Assembly (NCBI GenBank): GCA_028282865.1
Contig: JANQHA010000270.1
Span: 1 to 8,589, forward strand
Direction of reading: 5' to 3'
DNA: 8,589 nt
Origin: Oligoflexales bacterium
GTDB lineage: Bacteria > Bdellovibrionota_B > Oligoflexia > Oligoflexales > CACXFL01
Of this stretch, positions 1 through 6,624 are shown one piece after another. Under the pieces are notes generated by a model, which saw only the letters and a program-made list of their open reading frames with translations, had not been told where the DNA came from and did not search any database. How positions within the stretch are numbered: the first letter of the stretch is position 1; each line of letters opens with the position of its first letter. Made by a program: the position numbers and the translations under genes.

Positions 1-134
1 GAAAGAATCTCAATGACGTAAAAATCGACTTTATTTCCACTAATCTCTTTAGACTCGATCCTTTTAATAACACCAACTCCATGAGCTGGGTAAACGGCCT
101 TATCACCGATTTCAAACTTGCGCTTAGCTGACAT
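1..134 (-). CDS. CarD/CdnL-family transcriptional regulator, 5' part only
   Basis: The reverse strand encodes a protein beginning MSAKRKFEIGDKAVYPAHGV and continuing GVIKRIES, then KEISGNKVDFYVIEIL, with no stop before the window edge (44 codons visible). The pattern FxxGDxAVYPAHGVGxI followed by an ISG turn and FYV is the N-terminal RNA-polymerase-interacting (Tudor-like, RID) domain of CarD/CdnL proteins. These proteins bind the RNA polymerase beta subunit and stabilise open complexes, often at rRNA and growth-related promoters. The ATG at 134-132 has a GAGGT Shine-Dalgarno at 143-139, five bases upstream. The C-terminal helical DNA-contacting domain lies outside the window. The gene is divergent from rpsO. 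Family assignment is strong; whether it is CdnL, CarD or another paralogue cannot be decided from this fragment. Confidence 0.9.
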   Translation of the reverse strand, partial: MSAKRKFEIGDKAVYPAHGVGVIKRIESKEISGNKVDFYVIEIL

Positions 135-169
135 AGAGACCTCTTTCTTGTCAAAATATTAAATATTAT

Positions 170-179
170 TGGGACCTTA
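170..179 (+). repeat. Direct repeat copy 1, TGGGACCTTA
   Basis: TGGGACCTTA occurs here and again at 220-229 in the same orientation, exactly 50 bases apart. This copy lies closer to the carD start. Flanking bases are partly similar after small gaps (a TCG and a CCA follow both copies), so the pair may be a diverged duplication or two binding sites. Confidence 0.5.
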
Positions 180-219
180 GTTATCGACCAAGCAAGAAGA
201 ACAACAATATATCAAATTC

Positions 220-229
220 TGGGACCTTA
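220..229 (+). repeat. Direct repeat copy 2, TGGGACCTTA
   Basis: Second exact copy of the 10-base repeat, 50 bases downstream of the first. It adjoins the GC-rich island that begins at about 231. No known operator with this sequence comes to mind. Confidence 0.5.
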
Positions 230-387
230 AGTCGGGGCCAGGTACGCCATACCGATCCATTTTGTAGTTAATATATACATACTTTTTTAAAAAAAGTCAA
301 ATTTAATATTTTATGTTAAAAATTATATGCACTTAAAACTATAGGTTATAAGAAAAATCTAATTAATCGATACTAACCAGTATAGGC

Positions 388-416
388 TTGCAAAATACGA
401 ATGATTTAGCTATCTT
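388..416 (+). promoter_or_regulatory. Candidate sigma70-type promoter for rpsO
   Basis: TTGCAA (388-393) and TATCTT (411-416) are separated by 17 bases, each matching the sigma70 consensus at four of six positions. The predicted start near 423 would give a 5' leader of about 27 bases carrying the rpsO Shine-Dalgarno. The upstream sequence is strongly AT-rich, as expected for an UP-element. Called by eye from consensus only. Confidence 0.4.
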
Positions 417-449
417 CGCCAGCTCATACAGTATGGAAGGACATTAGGA

Positions 450-719
450 ATGGGGCTACCAGCCGATAAGATCAGAGAAATAACAAAAAAATTTGCTCAA
501 AGCAAAGGTGACACTGCTTCCGCACAGGTTCAGATCGCCCTGCTTACCGAGCGGTTAAAAATGCTTAATGAGCATTTCAAAGTAAATGCCAAAGACCACC
601 ATTCAAGGAGAGGTCTTCTAAAGCTGGTAGGCCAGCGGCGAAAACTTCTACGCTACCTTGGTAAAAGAAACCCATCAAGCTACAAGACTTTGATCGCAGA
701 GCTGGGTATACGCCGGTAG
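450..719 (+). CDS. rpsO: 30S ribosomal protein S15
   Basis: An 89-residue protein, the usual S15 length. S15 binds the central domain of 16S rRNA early in 30S assembly and helps form an intersubunit bridge. The hallmark segments are present: VQIALLTERL (residues 27-36), KDHHSRRGLLKLVGQRRKLL (48-67) and the YLGKRNPSSYKTLIAELGIRR-type tail. The ATG at 450 has GGAAGGA at 435-441, eight bases upstream, which fixes the start. One oddity is that the conserved GDTGSPEVQ loop reads GDTASAQVQ (20-28), so the usual Gly, Pro and Glu are replaced. It lies upstream of pnp, the classical order in many bacteria, and in E. coli S15 represses its own translation; whether it does so here is unknown. Confidence 0.97.
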   Translation: MGLPADKIREITKKFAQSKGDTASAQVQIALLTERLKMLNEHFKVNAKDHHSRRGLLKLVGQRRKLLRYLGKRNPSSYKTLIAELGIRR

Positions 720-736
720 TTTTATTTTACGTATGC

Positions 737-794
737 GCCTCGTTTGCTAGTAACCCCTTATAAAAGGGGTAGCAATGTTAACGAGGCTTTTTTT
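737..794 (+). terminator. Nested hairpin with T-tract between rpsO and pnp (terminator/attenuator or processing site)
   Basis: GCCTCGTT (737-744) pairs with AACGAGGC (780-787) as an eight-base-pair perfect stem, immediately followed by seven T residues (788-794). Inside it sits a second hairpin: CCCCTT (754-759) with AAGGGG (764-769) around an ATAA loop, possibly extended by GCTA (746-749) with TAGC (770-773). The outer stem plus T-tract is a textbook Rho-independent terminator shape. Because pnp begins only 33 bases later with no convincing promoter between, it more likely attenuates read-through or is a processing site. In E. coli the rpsO-pnp gap carries both a terminator and an RNase III-cleaved hairpin used in PNPase autoregulation; the same role here is inferred. 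Confidence 0.8.
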
Positions 795-817
795 ATTAGT
801 TGGCAAAATAAGTTATT

Positions 818-822
818 GGAGA
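818..822 (+). promoter_or_regulatory. Shine-Dalgarno deciding the pnp start
   Basis: GGAGA lies five bases upstream of the ATG at 828. It supports this start over the in-frame TTG at 744, which sits inside the hairpin. Confidence 0.7.
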
Positions 823-827
823 ATTTA

Positions 828-2921
828 ATGTCAGTAGTCAAGGAAGTCACAGTAGGTGACAAAACAATAAAATTTGAGTTTCAAAAGTATGCTAAGCAAG
901 CAAATGGCAGTGTAATGGTCACCTGCGGCGGCACTCAGGTACTCGTAACCGTTTGCGCAGCGGACGAAAAGAAAGAAGGCCAAGACTTCTTTCCATTAAC
1001 GGTCGATTATGTCGAGAAAATGTATAGCGCCGGTAAAATCCCAGGTGGCTTTTTAAAACGAGAAAGTCGTCCTTCCGATCGAGAAACACTAACTGCGAGG
1101 GTTATTGATCGCCCGTTGCGACCTAGCTTTCCCGAAGGGTACATGTGCGATACTTTCGTTACCTGCTTTGTAGTCTCGTACGACAAAGTAAACCAGCCAG
1201 CACCGTTGGCTTTAGTTGGCGCGAGTACTGCGTTAATGATTAGCGACATTCCATTTAATGGCCCCGTTGCATCTCTAAAAATCGGGATGAACGATAGTGG
1301 CGACTTTATTCTTGATCCAAACGAAAGAGACCCCGGAGCACTCGACTTAAATTTAGCCGCTACGCCCAATGCGATACTTATGGTTGAGGCAGGCGCTGAC
1401 TTTCTAACCGAAGACAAGATGATTGAGGCTATCGAGTTTGGCCACAAAACTATGAAGCCTTTATTTGATATGCAGCTTGAAATCCAAAAAGAAATCGGAC
1501 TTCCCAAACGAGATCTGGAGAACACTGAAGTTGATAGTTCTCTTTTAGAAGAAGTATCTAATGCTTTAAAAGATCAAGTCATGGATGTTTTTGCGATAAA
1601 AGAGAAGTCAGCGCGGAGCAAAGCGTCAAAGCTTCTAGAGAAGAAATTACGCGAGCAGTTTAATCCCGATAAAGACGCTGAGCGAGGGGTCATGCTCGGA
1701 AAAGCTCTCGAGCACATTAAAAGTGATATCATGCGAAATATGATTCTGAATGAGTCGAGGCGTATTGATGGTCGCTCAACTAAAGATATTAGGCCAATCA
1801 GCTGTGAACCGGGAGTTTTAAAACAGACTCATGGCTCAGCTCTATTTACTAGAGGAGAGACTCAATCTCTAGGAGTCGTAACTCTCGGTGGCGGCGATGA
1901 CGCCCAAAGAGTCGACTCTGTTGCTGAATCCGACTACCGAAAGCGCTTTATGCTTCACTATAACTTTCCTCCACTTTCTGTAGGTGAAGCTAGACCTATG
2001 CGAGCCCCTGGTCGAAGAGAAATTGGACACGGTGCTTTGGCTGAGCGCGCTCTTGAACGAGTTCTGCCAACAGAACAGGAGTTTGGCTATACAATACGTT
2101 TTGTTTCGGAAACACTTGAGTCCAACGGATCGTCCTCTATGGCAGCAGTGTGCTCTGGTACTATGGCTATGTTAGATGCTGGGGTTCCACTTAAAGGCCC
2201 TGTCGCCGGTATCGCTATGGGTTTGATTATGGAAAGCGAGGATCGGTTTGCGATCCTATCTGATATTTTGGGCGACGAAGATCATCTGGGAGACATGGAT
2301 TTTAAAGTATGTGGTGACAAGAATGGTATCACCGCGTTGCAAATGGATATTAAGATTGATGGGCTTTCGATGAAAGTTCTTAAGCAAGCTCTGGAGCAAG
2401 CGAAGGAAGGCCGTACCCATATCTTAGATAAGCTTACGTCTGCTATTAATAGCCCAAATGACTTAAGCGATACCGCACCGAGAATTTTCCAAATTAAGAT
2501 TGCTTCTGATAAAATTAGAGATCTTATTGGACCTGGTGGTAAGAACATCAAAAGGATTACAGCTGAAACCGGCGTAAAAATTGATATATCTGATGACGGT
2601 ATTGTGAATATCGTATCGCCAGATACCGCATCTGCCGAAGGGGCAAAAAAGCTAATCAGAGAGTCCACTACCAGCCCTGAGCCTGGCAGCATTTACTTGG
2701 GTACAATTAAAAAGGTGGTCGACTTTGGCTGCTTTGTTGAGATCAGACCTGGTACCGAAGGGCTTTGTCATATTTCTCAATTAGAGAACAGACGAGTAGA
2801 GAACATTCATGACCACTACTCTGAAGGCCAAGAAATTATGGTGAAGGTACTTGAGATCGACAACACCGGTCGAATCAAGCTTAGCCGCAAAGAGGCAATG
2901 GACAAAAAGCCAACTCAATAA
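828..2921 (+). CDS. pnp: Polynucleotide phosphorylase (polyribonucleotide nucleotidyltransferase)
   Basis: A 697-residue protein starting MSVVKEVTVGDKTIKFEF, close to the usual length (E. coli 711). It degrades RNA 3' to 5' using phosphate, releasing nucleoside diphosphates, and can run in reverse; it acts in the cytoplasm as a ring-shaped trimer. Approximate domain order: first RNase PH-like domain 12-143, helical domain 146-225, second RNase PH-like domain 311-530, KH 548-605, S1 620-688. The active-site segment LGDEDHLGDMDFK is intact, with Asp485, Asp491 and Lys493 matching E. coli Asp486, Asp492 and Lys494. The KH GxxG loop is Gly568-Pro-Gly-Gly571. The S1 domain has the typical FGCFVEI and GLCHISQL strands. 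A longer reading from TTG 744 would translate the terminator hairpin and is rejected. The gene is followed after 11 bases by dut. Confidence 0.98.
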   Translation: MSVVKEVTVGDKTIKFEFQKYAKQANGSVMVTCGGTQVLVTVCAADEKKEGQDFFPLTVDYVEKMYSAGKIPGGFLKRESRPSDRETLTARVIDRPLRPSFPEGYMCDTFVTCFVVSYDKVNQPAPLALVGASTALMISDIPFNGPVASLKIGMNDSGDFILDPNERDPGALDLNLAATPNAILMVEAGADFLTEDKMIEAIEFGHKTMKPLFDMQLEIQKEIGLPKRDLENTEVDSSLLEEVSNALKDQVMDVFAIKEKSARSKASKLLEKKLREQFNPDKDAERGVMLGKALEHIKSDIMRNMILNESRRIDGRSTKDIRPISCEPGVLKQTHGSALFTRGETQSLGVVTLGGGDDAQRVDSVAESDYRKRFMLHYNFPPLSVGEARPMRAPGRREIGHGALAERALERVLPTEQEFGYTIRFVSETLESNGSSSMAAVCSGTMAMLDAGVPLKGPVAGIAMGLIMESEDRFAILSDILGDEDHLGDMDFKVCGDKNGITALQMDIKIDGLSMKVLKQALEQAKEGRTHILDKLTSAINSPNDLSDTAPRIFQIKIASDKIRDLIGPGGKNIKRITAETGVKIDISDDGIVNIVSPDTASAEGAKKLIRESTTSPEPGSIYLGTIKKVVDFGCFVEIRPGTEGLCHISQLENRRVENIHDHYSEGQEIMVKVLEIDNTGRIKLSRKEAMDKKPTQ

Positions 2922-2932
2922 GTAGCAGCGAT

Positions 2933-3361
2933 ATGATTTATCTGAGATTTGACCAAGCTTCAGAACCGAAATATATGACCAGCGGTAGCGCGGCAGCTGA
3001 TTTAAAAGCCCGCGTTGCCACGTCTATTGCTCCATTAGCGCGCGTGATCGTTCCAACCGGTGTCTGGATAGACCGAGTTGATTGGGGAGCAGTACCCGAT
3101 CAGTATATCCCAGAAATCCAGATCCGCTGCCGATCAAGCTTGGCGTTAAAGTATGGAATCACCCTACCTAACGGAATAGGCACGGTAGATGCGGATTACC
3201 CCGACGAGATTGGAGTAATCCTTGCCAATATGGGTGAGAAAGAGTTTAAGATCGAAGAAGGTGACAGAATTGCTCAGATGGTGCTAAACCTCGTTCACCG
3301 AATCCCTCAGCTTCCAGTTGGTGGCAAAAGAGAAGGTGGTTTCGGATCGACACATAAGTAA
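2933..3361 (+). CDS. dut: dUTP diphosphatase (trimeric dUTPase)
   Basis: A 142-residue homotrimer-type dUTPase, which hydrolyses dUTP to dUMP and pyrophosphate, keeping uracil out of DNA and feeding dTMP synthesis. All five family motifs are visible: motif 1 GSAAADLKA (18-26), motif 2 RSSLALK (67-73), motif 3 GIGTVDADYPDEI (81-93), with catalytic Asp86 and the ribose-discriminating Tyr89, motif 4 GDRIAQMV (110-117) and motif 5 REGGFGST (133-140), including the nucleotide-stacking Phe137. A slightly long loop (about 47-59) precedes motif 2. The ATG at 2933 lacks a clear Shine-Dalgarno and lies 11 bases after the pnp stop, so translation is probably coupled to pnp. The pnp-dut neighbourhood occurs in deltaproteobacterial-type genomes, usually with an M16 peptidase gene between them (recalled, not searched). 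Confidence 0.95.
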   Translation: MIYLRFDQASEPKYMTSGSAAADLKARVATSIAPLARVIVPTGVWIDRVDWGAVPDQYIPEIQIRCRSSLALKYGITLPNGIGTVDADYPDEIGVILANMGEKEFKIEEGDRIAQMVLNLVHRIPQLPVGGKREGGFGSTHK

Positions 3362-3369
3362 GGTCTATA

Positions 3370-4692
3370 ATGACCCCTAAAAAATACAATCTTCCTGACT
3401 CTGTGTCTCATAAAATCATCGAACTTGATGACGCTTACAAGCTGATTAAAGACGGAGATACCATCACTACGTCAATGGCGGTATGCGAACCACGAGGGTT
3501 TTACTCACAACTTCACGAAGCTTCGAAAAACTGGACTGGAGTTGGAGTGCTAGGCGCAAACCCGATGCAAAACTACCCTTGCTTCCAAACCCCAGACTTA
3601 AATAAACATATAAACCTTCGAGTTATGTTTTTGACTCCCGAAGTTCGTGCACACCAGGGCAGGGAGCTGATTCACTACGTACCTCAACACCTATCTCAAT
3701 GGGTTAGAAATATGAGACTGACTGATCCTCCAGATATTTTTTGGGGCAGCTGTAGTCTACCCGACAAAAGAGGCTTTATAAGCCTAGGTCCAGGCGCCTG
3801 CTACGAACCAGAAGTATTACGCATGGCGAAACAAGTGATCTTGGAGATAAACCCGAAGTTACCGTTTACCTCCGGCGGTACGATTTTTGACACGAGTGAT
3901 ACCGACTATTTCATCTTCAACGAATATAAATTACCAACTATTGGGTCAAAGCAGCCATCGAGTACAGACCTACAAATTGCTGAACATATTAACCCGCTGA
4001 TCGCTGACGGATCGACCATACAATTAGGAATTGGCGGGATACCAAATGCCGTCGCATTAACTTTAAAAAACAAAAAGGATCTGGGTGTTCATACCGAAAT
4101 GATGAATGATGCAATGGCTGACTTATACGAGCAAGGCGTTATTACCAGTAGGCGCAAAACATATTTTCCAAATAAAATCATAGCTACCTTTGCATTAGGA
4201 AGTCAGCGACTGTACGATTTTGTGAACTGCAATCCAGTGGTGGAGTTCTATCCAGCATCGATAGTAAATGACCCTTACAGAATGGGTCGAAACTACAAGA
4301 TGACATCTATCAACACAGCGGTCGAAATTGATATCACCGGACAGGTATGCTCCGAGTCTATCGGGCACAAGGAATTGAGTGGGGTTGGCGGAGCCATGGA
4401 CACGCATATTGGTGCCCAGCGATCAGCAGGTGGCCGAGGTATCATAGCCATCCACTCGACCGGTATTGATAAAAATACCAAGCAAAAATACTCTAAAATT
4501 GTTTTAGAGCTTCACCCAGGAGCTAAGGTCAGTATTGGCCGTAACGATATTGATACCATAGTTACTGAGTTTGGCATCGCGGAGTTAAGAGGAAAAAGCG
4601 TTGCAGAACGAGCAAGGTCACTTATAAAAATCGCAGATCCAGAGTTCAGAGAGGAGCTGTTGTTCGAGGCAAAGCATCACAGCTATATATAA
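3370..4692 (+). CDS. Acetyl-CoA hydrolase/transferase-family CoA transferase
   Basis: A 440-residue protein of the Cat1/Ach1/AbfT family (class I CoA transferases). These enzymes move CoA between acyl-CoAs and carboxylates such as acetate through a glutamyl-CoA thioester. The N-terminal domain spans about 10-190 and the C-terminal domain about 200-430. Visible signatures are the glycine-rich GIGGIPNAVA (220-229), the segment DLGVHTEMMNDAMADLYEQG with the probable nucleophile Glu243 in HTEM, and SGVGGAMDTHIGA (337-349) near the CoA site. The wording is closest to 4-hydroxybutyrate CoA-transferase and butyryl/propionyl-CoA:acetate transferases as I recall them; the substrate cannot be read from sequence. 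The ATG at 3370 has AAGG at 3360-3363, overlapping the dut stop codon, so it is probably co-translated with dut. It has no obvious functional link to its neighbours. Confidence 0.9.
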   Translation: MTPKKYNLPDSVSHKIIELDDAYKLIKDGDTITTSMAVCEPRGFYSQLHEASKNWTGVGVLGANPMQNYPCFQTPDLNKHINLRVMFLTPEVRAHQGRELIHYVPQHLSQWVRNMRLTDPPDIFWGSCSLPDKRGFISLGPGACYEPEVLRMAKQVILEINPKLPFTSGGTIFDTSDTDYFIFNEYKLPTIGSKQPSSTDLQIAEHINPLIADGSTIQLGIGGIPNAVALTLKNKKDLGVHTEMMNDAMADLYEQGVITSRRKTYFPNKIIATFALGSQRLYDFVNCNPVVEFYPASIVNDPYRMGRNYKMTSINTAVEIDITGQVCSESIGHKELSGVGGAMDTHIGAQRSAGGRGIIAIHSTGIDKNTKQKYSKIVLELHPGAKVSIGRNDIDTIVTEFGIAELRGKSVAERARSLIKIADPEFREELLFEAKHHSYI

Positions 4693-4697
4693 CAGCT

Positions 4698-6611
4698 TTA
4701 CATATCACAGGCACTACGCAAATCATCCTCCCCCCAAATCTCTACACCTAAGTCTCGTGCTTTTTTCATTTTTGATGAATTTGACGTTACGTCAGAGGTA
4801 ACCACAGCAAAGGTTTTTTTAGAAACCGAAGAAGTCGGGTTTCCACCAGCCTGTCGAATCATTTTTTCAAAAAACGATCGTGGCTCAGACAAACTGCCAG
4901 TTATAACAATCTGCCTGCCCTCCAAAGGGCCACCCGTGACTAAGGAAGTTGAGACGGTCGGCTTCAAACCGACTTTAAATAGTTCATCGATCACCGGCGC
5001 AAGGCGCTTTAACCCGGCTACAATTTGTTCAGCGGACTTTTCGGCAAAGCCGTCGACTTCAACAAGATCCTCTACGGAAGCCTTTTGGAGAGCTTTGAGG
5101 TTATTAAACTTCTTCAACAGCTTTTCCCAAGAAGTCAATCCAGTTCCAGCGATACCTAGACCATTTAAAAACTGAGCTAATCCAACATTCTTAGAGCTTT
5201 CAATATTCATAAATAGCTTAGAAGCCATCTTTTCTTTTGTTTGCGGAAGTTTTAACAAATCGTCCTTGGTCAGGCGATATAGGTCGGGGATCGAATCGAC
5301 CAAACCTAAATCCATCATCTGCCCTAGCCGCTTTTCACTCAAATCATCGATACCGACACACTTGATCCAATTTAAGATCGTACCACTTTGCTGTGCAGGA
5401 CATGACTCTTGATTAGGACAAGTCAGTCGGACATCATCAAACTGTAACCGGGAACCACACTCTGGGCAAGCTTTCGGAAATTTACTGGTTCCCATACCAG
5501 GTTTAATAGTTCTCAAGTATTTTGGAATGACTTCTCCAGATCTAACTAGCTCAATCAAATCTCTTGGCTTAAGGTCATAAACTTTGACGTGGGCGGCATT
5601 GTGTAAGGTTACATTAGTTATTTTGGCGCCACTTAAGGTCACCGGGTCAATAACAGCGACAGGCGTCACTATACCTAGGCGAGAGGTCGACCAAATAATT
5701 TCTTGAATTTCGGATGTAGCTGTTTCACCTTGCCATTTAAAAGACATCTTAGCTCGGGGGTGATGAGCGGTATTACCCAATTCTTTATGTAGGTTTAATT
5801 CGTTATAACTAAACACCGCTCCATCTAAACCAATTTCATCTTGATCCATGACAACTTTAACCTCGTCCAAGTAGGACTTAGCCTCTTCAATACTACTCAA
5901 CAGGGCCGGTGCCGGAAGGCTAAAGCCAGCCTTACTTAGCCATGAAAATTTATCTATTTCGAACTTAAACTGAAGATCTTTATGATCAGAGATTAATTCA
6001 AATGCATAAAAATTAAAATACCTTGCCAAATGCTGGTGATTTTTCCTCCCCAAGAGTCCCGCGACAATATTTCTAGGACTGGTAGGCCTCTCTAAACCTA
6101 GATCAATAAATTCGTGCACTAGCCTCACAAATCGACTCTCGTAACAAAAGAGTTCTCCTCTAATCTCAGCGTTATACTTACCAGGCAGATTAGGAATCAG
6201 ATCACTGATCCAAGCAATTTTATCGGTGACATCCTCACCCTCACGGCCATTACCTCTAGTTTTAGCGAGCACAAGCTCACCGTCTTCGTAAATAATACTT
6301 AGACTATTGCCATCTATCTTTTGCATACCAACAACAGGGTGATCTTTTATCCAGCGTTCTAGCTCAGCCAGGTCGTAAGTTTTCGCAAGGGAAAGCATCG
6401 GCTCTTTATGAGCAACCTTTTTACTACTAGAAGCGACTTCAGAGCCAACAAAGCTCAGCGCAGGATGTCTAGGTGATAACTTTTTCAAACGTGCTTCAAG
6501 TTTATCGTACTCGACATCGCTCATCTCGGGATGCCCAGCATAGTAAAGCTTTTTGTGATGCATAACCTGATCAGCAAGCTTAGAAATCAACTGAGTATCA
6601 AACTTTGTCAA
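4698..6611 (-). CDS. ligA: NAD+-dependent DNA ligase (LigA type), divergent adenylation domain
   Basis: A 637-residue ligase, somewhat shorter than the usual ~670, that should seal 3'-OH/5'-phosphate nicks via a lysyl-AMP intermediate with NAD+. Domains in order: Ia NMN-binding region (about 8-50, with SDVEYDKL), nucleotidyltransferase (about 70-295, nucleophile Lys98 in KIDG, motif III EIRGELF 149-155, motif V SFKW with Lys292), OB fold (about 298-375, TPVA and TLHN), a four-cysteine zinc finger (Cys382, Cys385, Cys398, Cys404), helix-hairpin-helix repeats (about 410-540) and a BRCT domain (about 560-637). Oddities: the residue aligning with E. coli Glu113 is Met96, with Lys290 is Ser268, and with Arg208 is Gly188 (Arg189 follows). 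The start is TTG with AGGAG seven bases upstream. It follows the methyltransferase gene by 13 bases. It may be a second, specialised ligase; the symbol gives the family, not proof of the housekeeping role. Confidence 0.9.
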   Translation of the reverse strand: MTKFDTQLISKLADQVMHHKKLYYAGHPEMSDVEYDKLEARLKKLSPRHPALSFVGSEVASSSKKVAHKEPMLSLAKTYDLAELERWIKDHPVVGMQKIDGNSLSIIYEDGELVLAKTRGNGREGEDVTDKIAWISDLIPNLPGKYNAEIRGELFCYESRFVRLVHEFIDLGLERPTSPRNIVAGLLGRKNHQHLARYFNFYAFELISDHKDLQFKFEIDKFSWLSKAGFSLPAPALLSSIEEAKSYLDEVKVVMDQDEIGLDGAVFSYNELNLHKELGNTAHHPRAKMSFKWQGETATSEIQEIIWSTSRLGIVTPVAVIDPVTLSGAKITNVTLHNAAHVKVYDLKPRDLIELVRSGEVIPKYLRTIKPGMGTSKFPKACPECGSRLQFDDVRLTCPNQESCPAQQSGTILNWIKCVGIDDLSEKRLGQMMDLGLVDSIPDLYRLTKDDLLKLPQTKEKMASKLFMNIESSKNVGLAQFLNGLGIAGTGLTSWEKLLKKFNNLKALQKASVEDLVEVDGFAEKSAEQIVAGLKRLAPVIDELFKVGLKPTVSTSLVTGGPLEGRQIVITGSLSEPRSFFEKMIRQAGGNPTSSVSKKTFAVVTSDVTSNSSKMKKARDLGVEIWGEDDLRSACDM

Positions 6612-6618
6612 CGAACTA

Positions 6619-6623
6619 CTCCT
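6619..6623 (-). promoter_or_regulatory. Shine-Dalgarno deciding the TTG start of the ligase
   Basis: On the reverse strand AGGAG ends seven bases before TTG at 6611-6609. The next in-frame ATG (codon 17) would cut into the Ia domain. The motif directly abuts the upstream methyltransferase stop codon (TAG at 6627-6625), consistent with translational coupling. Confidence 0.75.
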
Positions 6624-6624
6624 A

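Larger units (their letters stand above)
135..449. other. Divergent AT-rich intergenic region between carD-like gene and rpsO
   Basis: These 315 bases hold no supportable gene. From the carD side they contain its Shine-Dalgarno, a pair of TGGGACCTTA direct repeats (170-179 and 220-229) and a short GC-rich island (about 231-258). A very AT-rich tract follows (about 260-370), with a 17-base near-perfect palindrome of T and A runs at 281-297. The rpsO promoter candidate and Shine-Dalgarno come last. The AT-rich tract could act as an UP-element or curved DNA upstream of rpsO; that is inference. I see no tRNA, small-RNA terminator or riboswitch fold. Confidence 0.6.

Noticed and set aside
241..253. 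Small hairpin GGTA-CGCCA-TACC as a terminator or regulatory RNA
   Set aside because: Only four base pairs and no proper T-tract; expected by chance.
744..827. Longer pnp reading frame starting at TTG 744
   Set aside because: It begins inside the rpsO-pnp hairpin, lacks a Shine-Dalgarno and adds 28 residues with no PNPase homology. ATG 828 has GGAGA and the normal N-terminus.
1007..1525. 172-codon open frame on the reverse strand within pnp
   Set aside because: It lies wholly opposite conserved PNPase coding sequence, has no recognisable domain, and is a frame shadow. The reverse-strand frame at 2282-2692 is rejected for the same reason.
1984..2175. Short forward open frame overlapping pnp
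   Set aside because: It sits out of frame inside the conserved second RNase PH domain, with no ribosome site or recognisable product.
4195..4481. Two short reverse-strand frames within the CoA transferase gene
   Set aside because: They overlap conserved coding sequence and each other, with low-complexity translations and no family signature.
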